DNA from: Trichoplax sp. H2 | Lineage: Eukaryota > Placozoa > Uniplacotomia > Trichoplacea | DNA: 64,000 nt | Assembly: GCA_003344405.1 (NCBI GenBank) | Contig: NOWV01000009.1 | Coordinates: 1-64,000 of the forward strand | Direction: 5' to 3' | Shown: positions 53,231 through 64,000 of the stretch, piece by piece | Position numbering within the stretch: the first letter of the stretch is position 1 | How the letters are laid out: each line of letters begins with the position of its first letter | Translations under genes and position numbers: made by a program | Notes under the pieces: model-generated | Databases searched by the model: none | Told to the model about the DNA's origin: nothing | Seen by the model: only the letters and a program-made list of their open reading frames with translations

Positions 53231-55192
53231 ATGATTTCCATAAATTGCACGGATGGTAGCAAGGAAAAGATTAATTCACTAAAATTGAATTGTATGGACA
53301 TCTCCTTGTGCCTGTATTCTACTATGGTTTTGTATCCTGGTTGCAATTAAGTTTACGAAACGTACAAAGTACCAATTGAGTAATTAGAAAAGTCTTAAAA
53401 AGTCATTAAGTTAAATAGTTTACACTAGTAGATTCGTATTAACAGACTCAAGATGCGTATTTGGTGTAAACCTTTTTGTCTGTAGTGCAACTAACTAATT
53501 TATATGTACGGTAATTTGGTAATTGCTATTCTAGTAGTTGTTCTGATTTTGTGCTTCGTTTTAAATTAACCTTGATATCTGTATTTGACTTTTTAAGTTA
53601 ATAACTGATAGGCTCTTCTACGATAATACATCTCTTATAAATTTGCCTACCAGTATTATTCATTAAACGTACCTGATGTTGTGTAAGTTATATACCATGT
53701 ATAATTCTGTGACGTCAACTAATGAAACAGGAGGTCTTATGAAGGAATGATGCTTTGCATCATTTTACAGTTTTATGTGAGTAACAGTTTAAATGCGTCA
53801 TCGCCATTATGAATGCCTCCAAGCACTATTTAAGTAATATTTCGTATGATCTTTAATTAATTTGTTGGTCGAGAGATTTGTTGCCGAGTCTAATGGTAAA
53901 TGCCTAAGGTTTTATTTGTTTTGCCTGAACTCGTAGTTCAGTAATGCCCCTCTCATGCACGTTAAATTAATAATATATGATTATGTACTAGCTTTGCTAA
54001 GGTAGTCTACACTCATACCTTCGATAAGTTGGGTCTCACTTTCGTACAGGTATTGAACGGATTTAGCAAACGATTAAATATTTATTTACTTTATATAAAT
54101 GTATGTGCTATTTTCTCATGCGTTGTAATAAATAAATATCTAGTGCTCACATTTATTGGCGTTCAACGGTATGCTGACTGAACACTTGAGTTTGTAGTCT
54201 GTCAACTATAGTGGCAATAGCGACCGCTAAATAATCGTTGATTACTACATGATCTGAATATATTAAATCATCGAAACAAGAAGGAAGATTACAGTCTCGG
54301 TAAAATGAGTTGTGCATAATAATTGATATAATAAAATAATGCACAGTAGTATAATTTGTAATCCGACGTATAGTACTCTCGTAGGAAGCCGTGTGTTTTC
54401 GAGCTCACTAGACCAAACTTGTAATCAAAACTATGAAATTTAGTGCAGTAGTCTACCTAGAGGCATAAGTTGGACCCTCAGGGAAATACCTTCAAAAATG
54501 TATTATCAGCGCATCTATGGTTTAAACGTTAAATGACAGAAATTCGGGTAGGTAGATCTAGCCGGTTCTACACCATGACTCGCTGTACTGCAGCTATAGT
54601 CAGTGTGTATATAGACATTTTACACAGTACTATGGTAATAGTAAGTCTATACTTACATGCAGATATTTTTATTATCAATGATTATTTTTATTTTGGCTAT
54701 TATGAATAAATAATTATGATAGTTCATGTTCTGTATACGTAATCCATTTGCAAATCGCAAGTTAAAGCCAAGCTAAAATAATAATATTGCCATATACAGT
54801 CATACTGTAGAAGAGACTGGTGAGAATTGTACTGTACACCAACATTTCATACTTCTACTTACAGGTACTGTACCGACCGTATGGGCTGATTGCTGCTGTA
54901 TAGTCCATTTACTAAATGGCATACGGTAAGAGTCTACTACTCCAGTCAGTTATTCACTTTTCATACTGTACACTGTTGGTGCGATAGTGTAGAAACGACT
55001 CGACGAGGAACGGTACAGAATTGGATTTTCAACTGCTCTACTTGTAGCCTTGTCAACATGAAGTTAAGGCCCAGATCCTAAAGAAGAAGAAGAAGTTCAG
55101 TAGTTTACCATAGCATTCAATCATCGATCTTGCTATATCGAAATCTACGACAAATTAACTGAAATGTGGAATGGAAAAACAAATCTTAAAAC
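53231..55192. other. Intergenic stretch beta-tubulin to PIKFYVE
   Basis: The first 900 bases look like tubulin 3' UTR and flank; overlapping AATAAA hexamers lie at 54127-54136. From about 54.82 to 54.98 kb there are several short GTACTGTAC/CTGTACAC pieces ahead of PIKFYVE. No other gene seen. Confidence 0.55.
54127..54136 (+). terminator. Candidate poly(A) signal of beta-tubulin (overlapping AATAAA)
   Basis: Two overlapping AATAAA hexamers about 900 bases past the tubulin stop. An ATTAAA at about 53661 is a nearer alternative. I cannot tell from sequence which is used. Confidence 0.3.
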
Positions 55193-58100
55193 ATGAATAC
55201 AAGGTCTAAATCCAACTATCAATCGCTAGAACTACCACCAGAGCTTGAACCCAAAAATAGACTTGCACTGAATTCACTATGGAAATCATTTATCAAAGCC
55301 ACCGTTGGAGAGAGCGAGACAGGCAATGCTCTATCCCCTCATCATGGAGAAGGAAGTGAAACTGTCGAACGTAATAATATTGAGTATCTTTTGATGTCTT
55401 CTATATCTTAGTGGATCGATACAATCCGTAATGAGTGAGAGTGTTTCTCATTTCTTAAGTTCTATGTTGATATCATCTTATACTCTCTTTACAGAAAATA
55501 CTAATGAACGTAATCCAAGTGCAGCAATAGAAAGTAATTCCAGTAATGAGATACAAGTGAGAAGCGGTCGTGATGCTTTAACTGCAATGCTAACCGAGCG
55601 AGACACTAGGAGCAAGAATTTAAGTGAAACCCTACGCTTTATTCACTTGTGTATCAACCAAGACTATAATAAATATAAAATTCCAGAGACAGACCAAATT
55701 ATTGTTATGCCTAGCTATAAACACAGCAGTTATGTCTCAATACCTAAATCCAAGCCACTTCAATTACCTGAAGATCAGCAAAGCTCTCGCGTCGGAATCT
55801 TGCCCACAAGTACTAATCGTTTGCCCTCATCCCTGCACATCAACAATGGTATACTCTTCATAGATTTTAACCTACATCTATTAAGACAATTCTCTTAATC
55901 GTCTCAATCTGACTACATGTACGTCGTGCAATATATTAAGATCGCACTATTGAACTGATACATCCAACATCACTTTTTGTACGTATAATTTTAGAATCGG
56001 AAAGAACGTTAGTTTCAAAGCCTTCGTATGATCAGATCGCTAACAAAGTAAAGATAGAACCGGCATCAAGCCGTACTAGAATGCCGCTGTCTGATGATGA
56101 CAAGACTACGAGATCAGTGATAATTCAATCCATGGAAGACAACAAACATGATAATACAGCAATTCACCAAAAGTTACCAAGTAAAGTATCGTCTACACCT
56201 TCAGCCCCAAAAGATGTAAGTTAATGATGGAGTATTATGTTGCTATAACTTCCTTAGTAATAAATCGATAAATGATCAGTCTTCTTGAAATCATGCCTCT
56301 ATCGTTACTTTTTTTATTCTACCCAAGCCAATTGTAGTATCCTATAGTAAAGATTATATATATAAAGATAATAATAATATTATGTATTGCTAATGAAGTG
56401 AAATCATGATATATCATTGCTACCGAAACTAGACGTTAAGTAGTAAACATAAAATGAAATAAAAGTGCAGTCAAGAGAACTTTAAGAAAGCTATCTGCGT
56501 CCATAACCTTAGTGAGAAATAGTAACTACAGTACTTCTTTAATATGTGCTTACCCTTTTATAATTGTACTTAGGTCTCAAAACAGCATTGGATGCCCGAT
56601 GAAAAATGTACTGAATGTTATGAGTGTGGCCAAAAGTTTACAATCTTACGCCGTCGCCATCACTGTCGATGCTGTGGAAGGATATTCTGTAGCACATGCT
56701 GTAGAATCCGTATACAAGGATCACTGCTTGCTTTTACATTTGGTATCGATGCTGACGGTATGGTCAGAGTTTGCCATCATTGTAAACAACAAGTTGATAG
56801 CCAAATGAACGCGAAGTCTATATCTACATCTGGTATCGTGACTCCCGAAAAACTAGATTCTCAACTAACAGATGAAACAGTAAATTTATCAGCCAGAAAA
56901 GCTTCTTTCCATAAAAATGGTAGGTTGGACTTTTTTATCATTTGATCAATTTTACATCTTTCTAGGCTAAGGCAATCAACTGCAATCTTATCAATTAATC
57001 TGTTATTTTATCTTTTCAATCTTGTTAAAATCTAAAGCGATCAAATAAGAAATAATTCATTATACTATTTATAACATAATCACTGTAATTATCTATCTCT
57101 TATCATCCTTAATACAACTTATAGCTAATACAGAAGATACTGCATTCTTACCACTTACCGCTACCATGATCAAAAGCTTACTACGATCGGGCTTTAACGA
57201 TGCAAATGATAAAAATGCCTCTGATAACGTGATAGCAATCAGAAAGGTTTTGTAGAATTACTCGTTTCTTCTGTTTTACAATAACGAAAATCATTTGTAC
57301 ATTATTTAATACTTATATCTCTCTAAATTTTATTTTATTACAATACCTTAGTTACAGCATATCGCCTCTGAAATGTGCCGTAAGATCGACTTAATAGCAA
57401 ATACATCCAATAATCATAATTCATCGCCATCCGATACAATCATTTCTGGTTATCAAATTTCCTTCTGGTTGTTATCACATAGTCATGCAATCGATAGGTT
57501 AGATATATTTTATCGAGAAAGACCAATTAGAAATGTGATTTCATTCACTACTGAAAACTTTCCAAGCTTAGTCATTATAATGGCAGAATACCTTCTCTAC
57601 CTATTTATACCGATATTGTTATACCGTACGTGTATATTAGGTCACAAGCAGCAAGTATAGGACAAGCTTTGGTTACCATTGGCTTTCTCTTTAGTCTTAC
57701 TCGAGAATCAAATGAGTTTACTGATACGAAAGATAGTAGATTTGTTATCAATGAGGTTAGGTATTTTCAGTTTTAACTGTTCTAATTTAAATTGGATTTA
57801 GTGATTACGTATTGTTATCGTCATACAGAAATATAGCTTGGATGAGTCATCCCTATCAAACGATCCGAAAAAGCTTACAAAAGAAATCCAGTCAAAGAGT
57901 TTTGATTGCACTTTTATCAGTGATAGTAGTGATACAGATGGTATTTATGCTATCTTTCGTGTCATATATGCAAACATATAACTCTTAGATATGTGTATTC
58001 ACACAGACCTTATCATTTTCTTTGGACTCAGAATCTTTTAGTTCAAGCGATGCCTGGGATCCAGATAACTCCGTTACAAATCTGACCGATAAGAAAAATC

Positions 58101-61100
58101 AATTCCTTCTTTCTAATATTGCCCCAGCTCAAAGTAATTCCGTTTTGCGTATCTAACATGAACAAACTGCGTACTTTTAGCACCCTTTTATTAAAGCTGT
58201 CGAGCTATTTTCAGGCAATGAAAGTAATAATGAAATAAACGTTAGAGAGACTGCGCCGGAAACTAAACCTTCAGAAGGAATAATCAACTTTAAAAGTACT
58301 ATGGGTGCTACTAACAGAACGAAGAGGATAGCATTAGAAAACATGAACATGAACGAGCAGTTCCAGTAATATTAATTTATCTAATTATCAATAGTTTAAT
58401 ATTCAAGCAATAAAATATTAAGTTTTAATGATATAACAGGAAGCTACGCCGAGAAAGTGCTGTAAGAATATATGATCAATTGATGGCCAGTGAAAACCTA
58501 GATAGTAAATGGAAAGAAATTTTATTATCAATTACTTATGAAATTGTAGAATCTGTAAGTTATTATGCTATACGAATAAACGAGTTTTTAGGGTCATACG
58601 CCACTAAGTATAACAACATAGTTATTCCCTGTAAATATCTAATAACTGCAATAATTTTTAAATTAATAGGTCCGCCCAGACGTAGAAAAAAGGGATAAAA
58701 TGGATATTAGACAATACGTTAAAGTTAAAAAGGTACGCCTATATTTGGCAACTTAAATTATCGCTTGAATTAATTTTAATAAAAATTTTTTAAGGTTCCG
58801 GGAGGACTCCCTTCAAACACCCGTGTAATATACGGCACAGCTTGTTCGAAGGATATTGCCCATAAGCATGTAAATCAAACGTAGTAAGATAAAGCAGAGC
58901 AGTGCCAAGTTATTCACGATATTTTCAATTTTGAACTAATTTAAAGTAACAAAATGTACGCAATAAAATATGTAGTAAATATCTAAGAATTCAAGATAGA
59001 TTTCCAACAAACTTAAGATTTTACTGTCTATTACCTAGTTCAATTCTTAACAAATATGTTACGAACTAAGATCTATTTTTAATAAATGTGTAGATGAAGA
59101 ATCGAATAGAAAATCCTACTATCCTTTTGCTTAATTGCGCTTTAGAGTTTCAGGTTAACTTGGTTTTAGATCTAAGTTTATCAATAAAATAATGGAAAGT
59201 TATCTCTAAATTTTACATTGCTTTATTGCATTTGCTTATAAGTCACTAAAATGTTGCTTATTAATTAAACAAACCATTGTCAAATTTCACGATAGAGAGC
59301 GCAAAATAAATACTGCAGCTTACAGTCTGTAACAATGCAGGTAATTTTTATAAGAGACGGTTTTTATTATACCTTGTATGAATACAGAAGAACTGCAAAC
59401 AGTACCAATGATCATACTAACACATTTTATTTATGTTGATAGGAAGAAGAATACTTACAAAATGTTGTAAAGAAAATTACCTCATGGTCTCCAGACCTTA
59501 TTATTGTAGAAAAGACAGTGTCACAATTGGCATTGCAATATCTTTTACAAGCAGGAATAACTTTAATGCGCGTTATGAAAAGTGTACATATAGCATCAGT
59601 GATTATACTCATGAGCGTTAACGCTTGAAAAAGTTTCATGTCCATTATTTTGTAACTATTTCTTCATTTTATAGGATGTTATGCTACGAATAGTACGGAG
59701 CTGTCGTGGTGATGTGATTAACTCACTTGAACAAGTCACTCGACCTAGACTTGGGGGTTGTGCACTGTTCGCAGTATATTCGTACAATCTACCGAATGGT
59801 GTGTGTTTGATATCCATCGTTATTTTATCTTACTCAGAGGTTGAAAAAACATAGCTGAGAATTTGTACACGTTATCAATGATAGGTGGCGTAAAAACAAT
59901 CACCCAGTTTGAGGGATGTAATCCAGAATTCGGTTGCTCCGTTATACTCCGCGGCGATACTAATACTGAATTAGCAAAGGTTATTGCATATAGAAATGTG
60001 ATATAATGTATATTGCGTGAATTAATAGAGTACGGTAATACAGCACACAAATATTACGATACTATACTATTGCAATTACAGTAAGCAATTAGCTGATATC
60101 AAATTTTAAATTTAAATGTCCTTTATTAGGTAAAACGTGTATTACGCTTCATGATATATGCTTATCATCATCTTAAGTTGGAAAGTAGCTTATTAATAGA
60201 TTATTCCGTGGATTGTAAATCTTCATCATTATGGGAAGTTACTACTAATAATCCTTCTAAATCAACGGATGATATTGAGAAGAAGTCGAACGACGAAACG
60301 AAAGCTGTGTTAGAAAATGAAAATGAATCATCTATTGCAGACGACTCAATTACTAATGACCTATTGCTGAACGACAAAGTTGTTTACGCTTTTAATAACG
60401 TTATAACTTCAGTGTCTATGTTTAAAACATTTCATATTCCATATATTTTAACTCATACCGGAAACAATTCTCCAGTCCGTAATTATTTAATTCCCAATAT
60501 TTACTTATCAAAATACTTCTATCGAGATTGTCGATTTCCTGAAGAAAAGCAAGAAGAGGATAAAATGGATCCCGATTACTTAATAAAATTTGCCTATAGG
60601 GAAACCCATGCAAATAATGAACACCATTCCTTTAAACCTTCCGGAACCGTCTTACTTCCCCGTCACGAGTTCATAACAGATGCTTCCATCTTGCATAGCA
60701 ATGAATCATCATTGCAGAAAAGCCTGGTATGTTTCCGCTCTTATGGTGGAAGGATATATAGTGTATGGTCTCCTGCAACGCAAGACGGCCGTAATAAATC
60801 TGATTCGGAATGTGTGTCATTTGGTCAGCAAAAGGTACTTTATTATATATAACTGTCTTATAAAGGATCTTATAAATTCTGCATCTAATTTAATGCTGCA
60901 ATCTTAAAATAATGAAATGCATCCTGACGTTATTACACGTAGATTGATTGCCTTGATATTTATCGTCATCAACAAATAACTGTACTTTACTCCCGTACAT
61001 CAAAAATAAGCAGTGGTACAAGCAAGTGTGTTAGCCACTAGTAAGTGTAAAAATGAATATCTTAGGATTATATAATCTTTGGTATCCGAATTATATTTGT

Positions 61101-64000
61101 TTAAACTAATTTCTAATCAAACTTTATACAATAACTAGCATAAAGTGTATCGATTTTTATAGCGGGAACGACATACCCTTAGGATTGTTTCTTCAAATAC
61201 ACTGTTTCAGGTAAGCAATGAGCTGTGCTTTGTACGAGCCTTGAATCAATAAAAATTTATACAAATGACTAAAATAATTAACATATAACTTGCAAAATGT
61301 TTACATGAAATGGAAAATGAAATCAACCGCTATTGTTTTATTTTGTAGTAATCAGAGGTGTTTCATAGATAACTGCGAATTATCAGCTAAGGATCACGTT
61401 GAACAATATACACATAATAATGGCACTGTCAGTATCTTCATCCAGAATATACCAGAGGAAGAAACTTCTGGCGATGAGTTAGAAGATTTTATAACATCGT
61501 GGAATTTCTGTAAAATTTGTAAAAAGGTTAAGATGCAATGAAGTCTAATAAATTATGATTTACCTTATTAATCCTTAGATACGTTTATATACGTTGTATT
61601 ATTTACGCTTACATGTTTTCAAAGGTTACGCCAGTTATACCATTGTCACCAGACTCTTGGGCAATTTCGTTTGGGAAATTTTTAGAATTTTTTTTCTATG
61701 CAAATATAAAAAAGCATGTTGGTTTCACCAGTGCCTGCTCTCATCTGCTATTTAGAGATCATTACCATTACTTCCGACTTGGGAACATAGTTGCTTTCTT
61801 CGAGTACTTTAAAAAAAATACTATATTCTTCGATTTTATTATATGAAAGTGTAACAGAAGTTCTCCTGTTCGTTTTAAGATTTACAGAGATCGACGTAAT
61901 GCAGCTATGTCCTCCTGCCATGATGATTGAAATCGTAATTGGATCCGAGAGCATATACCGGCTTGAAGTAGAGATTGCAGCCACCGTCTCTCGGTAAATA
62001 GTGGCTTGATTTTACTCGAAGACCATCCTAATACAAATGAATCATTATTACCCCTCAGTGGTCTTATAAACATGACACTAATTACATTCTATTTCAATTT
62101 TTGAAACAGCGGTAAAAAATTTTTTGCTTCAATTTATGATAAGCTAACCATCTTTATGAAGGTTATGAACAAGCAAATACATAAATCTATAGAAGATTTA
62201 AAAGTAAGAAGTTGTAAAGCTATTCGTTAATATATTACTTATCTGCGATACCAATACCATTTGTAATCTGCATCTGATAATGATATTTTGATATAATTGA
62301 ACTAGATCAATCGTGATAAATTCAAAAATAGGGTTAAAGAACTAGAGATTGCATTTGAATTGTGCAAGGATTCATACAAAGCAAAAACCAATACATGGTC
62401 CCCAGAATTCTGTTACGCAGCCCAAGATCTTGTAGTTGATCTACAGCAGAACCTTAACGTTACTTATCAATTATGGAAGGAAAGGTAGTACTTACATATA
62501 GCTACAATAACAAGTTAACCTAAGCTATGAAATACTTTGTAAAACAGAATTTGGTCACAAATAAAAAAATTGCGACTGATACAGATTTGAAGAACTCATT
62601 AATGGATTAGAGAAACTACCAAATAATAAAACGATAAAAAGGAAGAACGAAAATATTAGATCGAGTGTTAAGATTTCTCAGCTATCGAATTACTCGGTAA
62701 GGTTTCCATTATTCTTATTATAAAGATTGCTAGCTGCTAATTAATTTCCTTTACTTTGTTAGAATACAGATAAGGATTTTCGATCTAGAGTCAACACATT
62801 ATCAACAGTAAAATCTGCAGCCGACTTTCGCGATCATGTTCAATCCGAAAAATCATTTATGACTAATGAAACCCCCTATATGGTAAAAAGCGGTCCAAGT
62901 AAACTATCAATCAACCTGAATAGAAGCTTATCACTGCCAGATATAACAAAGCTAGAATCTAATGATAAATGTTCAAATTTTAAAATTGCTTCTAACGGTG
63001 ATTTGAATGACATCGTGCATTCGTGTAGCATAGAATGTATATGTTGTAATCCTTCACAATCTATTGATGTAAACGAAAATCAAGAGACTAGTCCCTTTAC
63101 AGAAGACTGCGTAGACTTCAGGCCAGAAATTGAGTTTGATTTCGATAAGGATAGCAGTGACAACTCTATACCATTTACGAGCCAGCAACTGGAGAGTTCT
63201 GTGCAATCATCACGGAAGGACAATTGTATGTTTATCGTAACTTTTATGTCAGTATCATACAATATATAGTCTTATGTAAAATCATTTACTACATATCTGA
63301 TCAAATTATCTTATTCTATAATATTCTTAGGATTTGTAAAAGTTTTTACATACAAATGTACTGTATTTGTTTACTCATGTAATCAATCATTTTATTACTC
63401 TTTACAGATGACGAATTGGATGAAAAACAAACTCAATCGTTCGATGTCAATCAATCCGTCGAAATAAAGAAAGGAATTTCGGCAAATACTATTAGATTAC
63501 AAATGCATTTGAATCCTCCCGTGTAAAAAACTACAAATGCTTTCATGTTTTTGTTATATGCTAAACCTGATATTATCAATAATAATATAATTTTATTACA
63601 CTGCTATTTTTTGGTTGATATGCTAAGTACCGTTCATCAACACTTTTTGTCATCAACTGATGAAATAATATCCCTGGTAATATATGACAACGAACCTAGC
63701 ACTTTCATCGCCTATACATTGAGGTAAATGTAAGCAGTACGTGAATTTACGACTTTATTTTATAAAGTTAATGTGATCAGAATGAAAATAGCAGGCTTGT
63801 ATTATTCAGCTCTGAAGACTACCGTCGTAAGATGGTTGAGTTACTTGATATTATGAGGCAGAATAGTGAAAATGAAGTTGTTTCAAGGTATCATTATCAA
63901 TACATAATGTTAATAGTTCCTGTAACATTACTTGATTTCATTTATTTGCATGTAGTACGTATTTTGTTATATCTAATGATAATTATAATTAATGATCTAC
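55193..64000 (+). CDS. PIKFYVE: PIKFYVE, phosphatidylinositol 3-phosphate 5-kinase (partial: C-terminal kinase lies beyond the window)
   Basis: Makes PI(3,5)P2 on endosomes. Exons: 55193-55370, 55495-55848, 55995-56215, 56574-56919, 57125-57246, 57358-57497, 57641-57755, 57829-57940, 58032-58148, 58215-58365, 58440-58554, 58670-58732, 58795-58869, 59094-59153, 59296-59340, 59443-59583, 59675-59798, 59885-59979, 60130-60834, 60943-61040, 61139-61210, 61349-61526, 61625-61803, 61880-61993, 62110-62203, 62306-62484, 62585-62696, 62763-63225, 63408-63522, 63628-63723, 63810-63887. That is 5057 nt, about 1,685 codons, phases closed. FYVE zinc finger, residues about 256-325 (WMPDE; RRRHHCRCCG; eight cysteines), binds PI3P. 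DEP domain, about 408-485. TCP-1/GroEL-like domain, about 660-880 (MDIRQYVKVKK, VPGGLPSNTRVIYGTACSKD, WSPDLIIVEKTVSQLA, FGCSVILRG). PIKfyve-specific Cys-rich region, about 1094-1310 (HCFSNQRCF, CKICKK, SWAISFGKFLEF). Then a coiled segment and a Ser-rich linker. Exons 1-3 and 8-10 show little conservation and rest on phase and splice sites. Confidence 0.95.

Noticed and set aside
60422-60613. Minus-strand 63-codon frame in the large PIKFYVE exon
   Set aside because: Shadow of a well-supported coding exon on the other strand.
61858-61895. Alternative PIKFYVE exon reading SSPVRFKIYRD
   Set aside because: It looked like the family motif YSPIRL but leads to a stop. The exon 61880-61993 aligns without gaps (conserved Cys) and closes phase on both sides.

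Overview
This is a eukaryotic nuclear window: AT-rich DNA carrying seven spliced protein genes with short GT-AG introns. The gene set (peptide-amidating enzyme, STRA6-like retinol transporter, UBAP1, GRAMD2-like protein, CSTF3, beta-tubulin, PIKFYVE) is that of an animal. Small introns (often 60-300 bp), AT-richness and a PAM without a membrane anchor suggest an early-branching, compact animal genome. A placozoan (Trichoplax/Hoilungia type) is my best guess, but it is an inference. I rebuilt the exon chains by hand; reading phase closes across every junction listed.

Layout. 1-2.45 kb: no gene, one diverged tandem duplication. 2.45-13.85 kb (minus): PAM, 19 exons, 674 aa, both catalytic halves in one reading frame. 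13.85-20.45 kb: the longest gene-free stretch, with diverged tandem repeats. 20.45-24.17 kb (minus): UBAP1, 8 exons, 612 aa. 24.2-27.2 kb: non-coding, with a perfect 20-bp inverted repeat and GTACT/AGTAC tracts. 27.16-30.49 kb (minus): a GRAMD2-like GRAM-domain protein with a C-terminal anchor, 9 exons, 276 aa. 30.5-35.05 kb: no convincing gene, one doubtful RUS/DUF647-like fragment. 35.05-40.55 kb (minus): STRA6-like protein, 17 exons, 654 aa. 40.55-41.98 kb: head-to-head intergenic region full of the pentanucleotide GTACT and its complement, forming long palindromes. 41.98-47.92 kb (plus): CSTF3, 25 exons, 714 aa. 47.9-50.74 kb: intergenic, with three copies of a 60-bp unit just upstream of beta-tubulin. 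50.74-53.23 kb (plus): beta-tubulin, 7 exons, 450 aa. 55.19 kb to the window end (plus): PIKFYVE, 31 exons seen, about 1,685 codons, with the kinase domain beyond the window.

The genes are not a functional cluster: secretory peptide processing, endosomal sorting (UBAP1, PIKFYVE), ER-plasma membrane contact, retinoid transport, mRNA 3' end formation and cytoskeleton. The least explained material is intergenic, above all the strand-switching GTACT palindrome field, which is concentrated between and upstream of genes from about 25 kb onward and nearly absent before that.
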